Assembly (NCBI GenBank): GCA_002746895.1
Contig: PDRT01000037.1
Span: 1-32,455 of the forward strand
DNA from: Thiothrix nivea
Lineage (GTDB): Bacteria; Pseudomonadota; Gammaproteobacteria; Thiotrichales; Thiotrichaceae
DNA: 32,455 bases
Direction: 5' to 3'
A model generated the notes under the pieces. The model searched no databases. It was not told the origin of the DNA and was given only the letters and a program-made list of their open reading frames with translations. The translations under genes and the position numbers were made by a program. The stretch's first letter is position 1. Each line of letters opens with the position of its first letter. Of the stretch, positions 28,288 through 32,455 are shown piece by piece.

Positions 28288-31197
28288 TCACCGGTAAGCT
28301 TCAGTCCCCGGACAGGAACAGACAAAATTCCGGTCACCGAATACATTATCCACGCGATTCACCGCTGGCCAGAATTTATTATCCCGACTGCTTTCCGCCG
28401 GAAATACTGCCTCCTCACGGCTGTAAGGCCGATCCCACTCCACATCGGCCAGATCGGCCTGGGTATGTGGTGCATTGCGCAGCGGGTTATTCTCCGGCGG
28501 CCATTCACCGGTTTCGACCTTGCTGATTTCCCTGCGGATCTGAATCATCGCATGAATAAATCGGTCAATTTCCACCCTGGATTCCGATTCGGTCGGCTCA
28601 ATCATCAGTGTTCCCGCCACCGGGAAGGACATGGTCGGCGCATGAAAGCCATAATCCATCAGCCGTTTGGCAATATCCTCCTCGGTAATGCCGGAGGTTT
28701 CTTTCAGCGGGCGGATATCAATAATGCATTCGTGGGCGACGCGCTGATTGCGCCCCCGGTACAGCACCGGATAGTGCGCAGCCAGTTTATCGGCCATGTA
28801 ATTGGCATTCAGTATCGCCACCTGTGTTGAGTGCTTCAGGCCGCTTTGACCGAGCATTTTAATGTACATCCAGGTAATCGGCAGAATGGAACTGCTGCCG
28901 TACGGAGCTGCTGATACCGCACCATTTTCAGCGGAGACACTGCCGGGGGGGCTCACCACATGACCGGGCAGGTAAGGAGCCAGATGACGCTTCACCCCGA
29001 TTGGCCCGACACCTGGCCCGCCGCCGCCATGTGGAATGGCAAAAGTCTTGTGCAGATTCAGGTGCGAAACATCCGATCCCATCTGGCCGGGTTGACAGAT
29101 ACCGACCTGTGCGTTCAGGTTGGCACCATCCATATACACCTGCCCCCCGTGCTGGTGGATAATTTCGCAGATTTCCACCACTGCTTCTTCATACACACCG
29201 TGTGTAGATGGGTAGGTAATCATCAGTGCGGATAATACCTCCTGATACTTTTCAGCCTTACGGCGCAGATCCTCCACATCAATATTGCCATTCTTGTCGC
29301 ATTCGACAATGACCACTTTCATGCCCATCATTGCCGCTGAAGCCGGATTGGTGCCATGTGCGGATGAAGGAATCAGGCAAACATCACGCTGGCCCTGACC
29401 ATTGGCTGCCTGATACCTGCGAATCGCCAGCAGCCCGGCGTATTCCCCCTGTGCCCCTGAATTGGGCTGCATCGATACCTGATCGTAGCCGGTAATGTCC
29501 GCCAGCAGGGCTTCCAGCTGCTGAATCATGGCCAGATAGCCCTGAGTCTGCTCCGTCGGAGCGAAGGGATGAATATTGGCAAATTCCGGCCAGCTTACCG
29601 GCAGCATTTCTGAGGCCGCATTCAGCTTCATGGTACAGGAACCCAGCGGAATCATACCGTGTACCAGTGAGTAATCCTTGTTCTCCAGCGACTTCATATA
29701 GCGCAGCAGTTCGGTTTCGCTGTGATAGCGGTTGAAAGTCGGGTGAGTGAGAATGGCATCGCTGCGGCGTAAGTTATTGCTCAGGCCGTCGCTCACGCTG
29801 CCATCGGCAATCTGTGCATCCAGCGCATCAATCTCCAGGCCATGTCCGTCACCCAGTATAATGTCAAACAATGCTGCGACATCCGCTGCCGTAGTGGTTT
29901 CATCCAGCGCAATACCGAGACGGTCATCACCGGTCAGGCGCAGATTACAGCCGTAATCCAGTGCCCGTTGATAAGTGCTCTGTTGTTCCACACCGACCTT
30001 CAGGGTCAGGGTATCGAAATAGCGCTCATTTAGGCTGATACCTTTACTTTGCAGACCTTGTGCCAGTACGGCGGTCAGCCGGTGAACACGTTCGGCGATG
30101 GTTTTTAGACCCTCCGGGCCATGATAAACCGCATAAAACGAAGCCATATTGGCCAGCAGTGCCTGTGCAGTACAGATATTGGAGGTAGCCTTTTCACGGC
30201 GGATATGCTGTTCACGGGTCTGCATTGCCATCCGCAATGCCTGTTTGCCGCGTTTATCCACCGAAACACCAATAATGCGCCCCGGTACGGAGCGTTTCAG
30301 CTTTTCGCTGGCGGCAAAAAAGGCGGCATGCGGGCCACCAAAACCCATGGGGACACCGAAACGCTGTGAGGAACCGAACACCACATCCGCACCCATTTCA
30401 CCGGGCGACTTCAGCAGCACCAGCGCCAGCAGATCGGCTGCCACGGTGACCATCGCCTGTTGCGCCTTCGAGACTGCAATAATCTCGCTCAGGTCATAGA
30501 CATCGCCGTAGGTATTCGGGTATTGCAGCTGTACACCAAACACATCGATATTTTCCAGATCCGTGGCCGGATTACCGACAATAATCTCATAGCCAAAATA
30601 CTCAGCGCGGGTTTTTACCACATCCAGCACCTGGGGATGCACATCATCGGCGACAAAATACGCATTGGATTTCTTGCGGTTACTGCGCTTGCACAGGGCC
30701 ATTGCCTCAGCCGCTGCGGTCGCTTCATCCAGCAGGGAAGCGTTAGCCAGATCCATGCCGGTCAGATCCATAATCATCTGCTGGAAATTGAGCAGCGCCT
30801 CCAGACGCCCCTGGGAAATTTCCGGCTGATACGGAGTATAGGCGGTATACCAGCCCGGATTTTCCAGGACATTGCGCAGGATCACATTCGGGGTCAGGGT
30901 GCCGTGATAGCCCATACCAATGTAGGATTTATTGACCTGATTCTGTTGTGCCAGCTGTTTCAGTTCCGCCAGTGCCGCAGTTTCGGTCAGGCCATCGGCG
31001 GTCGCCAGTGATTCCAGCGCACGATCAAGGCGAATGGAATCAGGCACCGTGGCGGTGATCAGTGCATCCAGTGATGCAAAACCCAGCTCTTTGAGCATTG
31101 CCCGGATCTGCGCTGCATCCGGGCCGACGTTGCGGCGGGTGAAATTGTCGCGTTGCTCCAGATCACTCAGCCGGTAAGTCGTTTCTGTCGTAACCAT
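28288..31197 (-). CDS. gcvP: glycine dehydrogenase (aminomethyl-transferring), P-protein
   Basis: 969 aa; '[15 protein letters not shown]', '[41 protein letters not shown]', '[22 protein letters not shown]', '[17 protein letters not shown]'. Confidence 0.98.
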   Translation of the reverse strand: MVTTETTYRLSDLEQRDNFTRRNVGPDAAQIRAMLKELGFASLDALITATVPDSIRLDRALESLATADGLTETAALAELKQLAQQNQVNKSYIGMGYHGTLTPNVILRNVLENPGWYTAYTPYQPEISQGRLEALLNFQQMIMDLTGMDLANASLLDEATAAAEAMALCKRSNRKKSNAYFVADDVHPQVLDVVKTRAEYFGYEIIVGNPATDLENIDVFGVQLQYPNTYGDVYDLSEIIAVSKAQQAMVTVAADLLALVLLKSPGEMGADVVFGSSQRFGVPMGFGGPHAAFFAASEKLKRSVPGRIIGVSVDKRGKQALRMAMQTREQHIRREKATSNICTAQALLANMASFYAVYHGPEGLKTIAERVHRLTAVLAQGLQSKGISLNERYFDTLTLKVGVEQQSTYQRALDYGCNLRLTGDDRLGIALDETTTAADVAALFDIILGDGHGLEIDALDAQIADGSVSDGLSNNLRRSDAILTHPTFNRYHSETELLRYMKSLENKDYSLVHGMIPLGSCTMKLNAASEMLPVSWPEFANIHPFAPTEQTQGYLAMIQQLEALLADITGYDQVSMQPNSGAQGEYAGLLAIRRYQAANGQGQRDVCLIPSSAHGTNPASAAMMGMKVVIVECDKNGNIDVEDLRRKAEKYQEVLSALMITYPSTHGVYEEAVVEICEIIHQHGGQVYMDGANLNAQVGICQPGQMGSDVSHLNLHKTFAIPHGGGGPGVGPIGVKRHLAPYLPGHVVSPPGSVSAENGAVSAAPYGSSSILPITWMYIKMLGQSGLKHSTQVAILNANYMADKLAAHYPVLYRGRNQRVAHECIIDIRPLKETSGITEEDIAKRLMDYGFHAPTMSFPVAGTLMIEPTESESRVEIDRFIHAMIQIRREISKVETGEWPPENNPLRNAPHTQADLADVEWDRPYSREEAVFPAESSRDNKFWPAVNRVDNVFGDRNFVCSCPGTEAYR

Positions 31198-31291
31198 AAA
31201 CCTGTGTCCCTTTCTTGATGATCCGTATTGTGTTTCGGCGGCATTTTAGCTAATTTGTTCGTTATTGGAAACTGATCCTCCCGGAGTCATC

Positions 31292-32217
31292 ATGCCCGAG
31301 TTAAATACCACCCCGCTGTATCATTTACATCTGGAACACAAGGCCAGAATGGTACCTTTTGCCGGTTACACCATGCCGGTGCAGTATGAACTGGGTGTGA
31401 AAAAAGAGCATTTGCATACCCGTGAACAGGCTGGTCTGTTTGATGTTTCACACATGGGCCAGCTGATTCTGCGCGGTGACAGGGCTGCGGCGGCACTGGA
31501 AAAGTGGGTGCCGGTGGATATTATCGACCTGCCGGTGGGGAAACAGCGTTATGCCCTGTTCACTAATGATGCGGGCGGGATTCTTGATGACCTGATGGTG
31601 ACCAACTACGGCGATCATCTGTATGTGGTAGTGAATGCAGCGTGTAAGGAGCAGGATATTGCCCATTTGCGAGCGGGTCTGGGTGATGATGTGATGCTGG
31701 AAGTGCTGGAGGACCGGGCCTTGCTGGCCTTACAGGGGCCAAGGGCAGCTGCGGTATTGAGCCGGTTTTGTGCCGAGGTTGCTGAAATGGTGTTTATGGA
31801 TGCACGGCAGCTGACGATTGACGGCATGGAATGTCTGGTGAGTCGCTCCGGGTATACCGGTGAGGATGGCTATGAGATTTCGGTGGCGGCCGCTGGGGCG
31901 GAGCGACTGGCACGGTTGCTGCTGGCCGAGGATGAGGTGGGATTTATTGGTCTGGGCGCACGGGATTCGCTGCGGCTGGAGTCCGGTTTATGTCTGTACG
32001 GTCATGATATTGATACCACGACAACGCCAGTTGAAGGATTGGTGTGGTAACCAGCGGAACGTATGGCCCGACTGTCGGCGGGCCGGTGGCAATGGCTTAT
32101 GTAGCGACGGATTATGCTGCACTGGATACGGCAGTGTTTGCCGCAGTGCGCGGTAAGCAGGTGCCGATGGTAGTGAGTAAAATGCCGTTTATTGAGCAGC
32201 GTTATTATCGGGGTTGA
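31292..32217 (+). pseudogene. gcvT: glycine cleavage system T-protein with internal deletion and frameshift
   Basis: N-terminal part in frame to TAA 32048-32050 (…LCLYGHDIDTTTTPVEGLVW*). C-terminal part continues in another frame from about 32038 (IGVVTSGTYGPTVGGPVAMAYVATDYAALDTAVFAAVRGKQVPMVVSKMPFIEQRYYRG*). Confidence 0.85.
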
Positions 32218-32230
32218 GAGGAGTCGGGTG

Positions 32231-32455
32231 ATGCAGGTTTCTTTGGTGTTAACGGTATTGAGTGATGACCAGCCGGGGCTGGTGCAACGGATTTCCGAGG
32301 TGTTGGCAGAACACAATGCCAACTGGACAGAAAGCCGGATGGTACATCTGGCGGGAAAGTTTGCCGGTTTGTTGCAGGCGACGGTTGAACGGGACCGGCT
32401 GGATGCCCTGATTGTCGGGCTGGAGAGTTTACAGACCGCCGGAATCAATATTCAG
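32231..32455 (+). CDS. ACT-domain protein, glycine cleavage system repressor (GcvR)-like, partial at window edge
   Basis: MQVSLVLTVLSDDQPGLVQRISEVLAEHNANWTESRMVHLAGKFAGLLQATVERDRLDALIVGLESLQTAGINIQ… reads open to the edge (missing from the ORF track). Confidence 0.85.
   Translation, partial: MQVSLVLTVLSDDQPGLVQRISEVLAEHNANWTESRMVHLAGKFAGLLQATVERDRLDALIVGLESLQTAGINIQ

Noticed and set aside
31198-31291. Possible glycine riboswitch between gcvP and gcvT
   Set aside because: Gap is only about 95 nt and shared by divergent promoters; no recognisable riboswitch core
1-32455. CRISPR arrays, transposases, phage genes, tRNA/rRNA
   Set aside because: No regularly spaced repeats, transposase or integrase motifs, or RNA gene signatures were seen by eye

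Overview
This is a gammaproteobacterial-type chromosomal segment with about 29 supportable protein-coding genes and no rRNA, tRNA, CRISPR array or obvious mobile element. About 1.9-11 kb is an iron-responsive block. It has four Fur-box-like sites, a DUF4856 (imelysin-like) secreted protein with an EF-hand translationally coupled to a sterol desaturase/fatty acid hydroxylase family membrane protein, a nitroreductase with its own Fur box, a DUF2797 protein, a CnoX/YbbN-type thioredoxin, and feoA-feoA-feoB-feoC. About 11-17.7 kb is a six-gene minus-strand operon (RDD, SpoIIM, DUF4129, DUF4350, MoxR, DUF58) joined throughout by ATGA overlaps. The rest is largely housekeeping: flavin reductase, dksA-gluQRS, accB-accC-prmA-DUF3426, a HerA-like ATPase, a repeat-bearing peptidoglycan-binding lipoprotein, a WecA/MraY-family transferase, gcvP, a broken gcvT and a GcvR-like ACT protein running off the edge. 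Observations most worth following up are: (1) the Fur-linked DUF4856 + hydroxylase + nitroreductase set as a possible uncharacterised iron system; (2) a possible Fur-controlled small RNA or attenuated leader at about 2.07-2.17 kb; (3) a gcvT with an apparent internal deletion and frameshift; (4) interleaved palindromes in front of the lipoprotein gene. All functional statements come from reading the sequence and recalled family knowledge; no searches were run.
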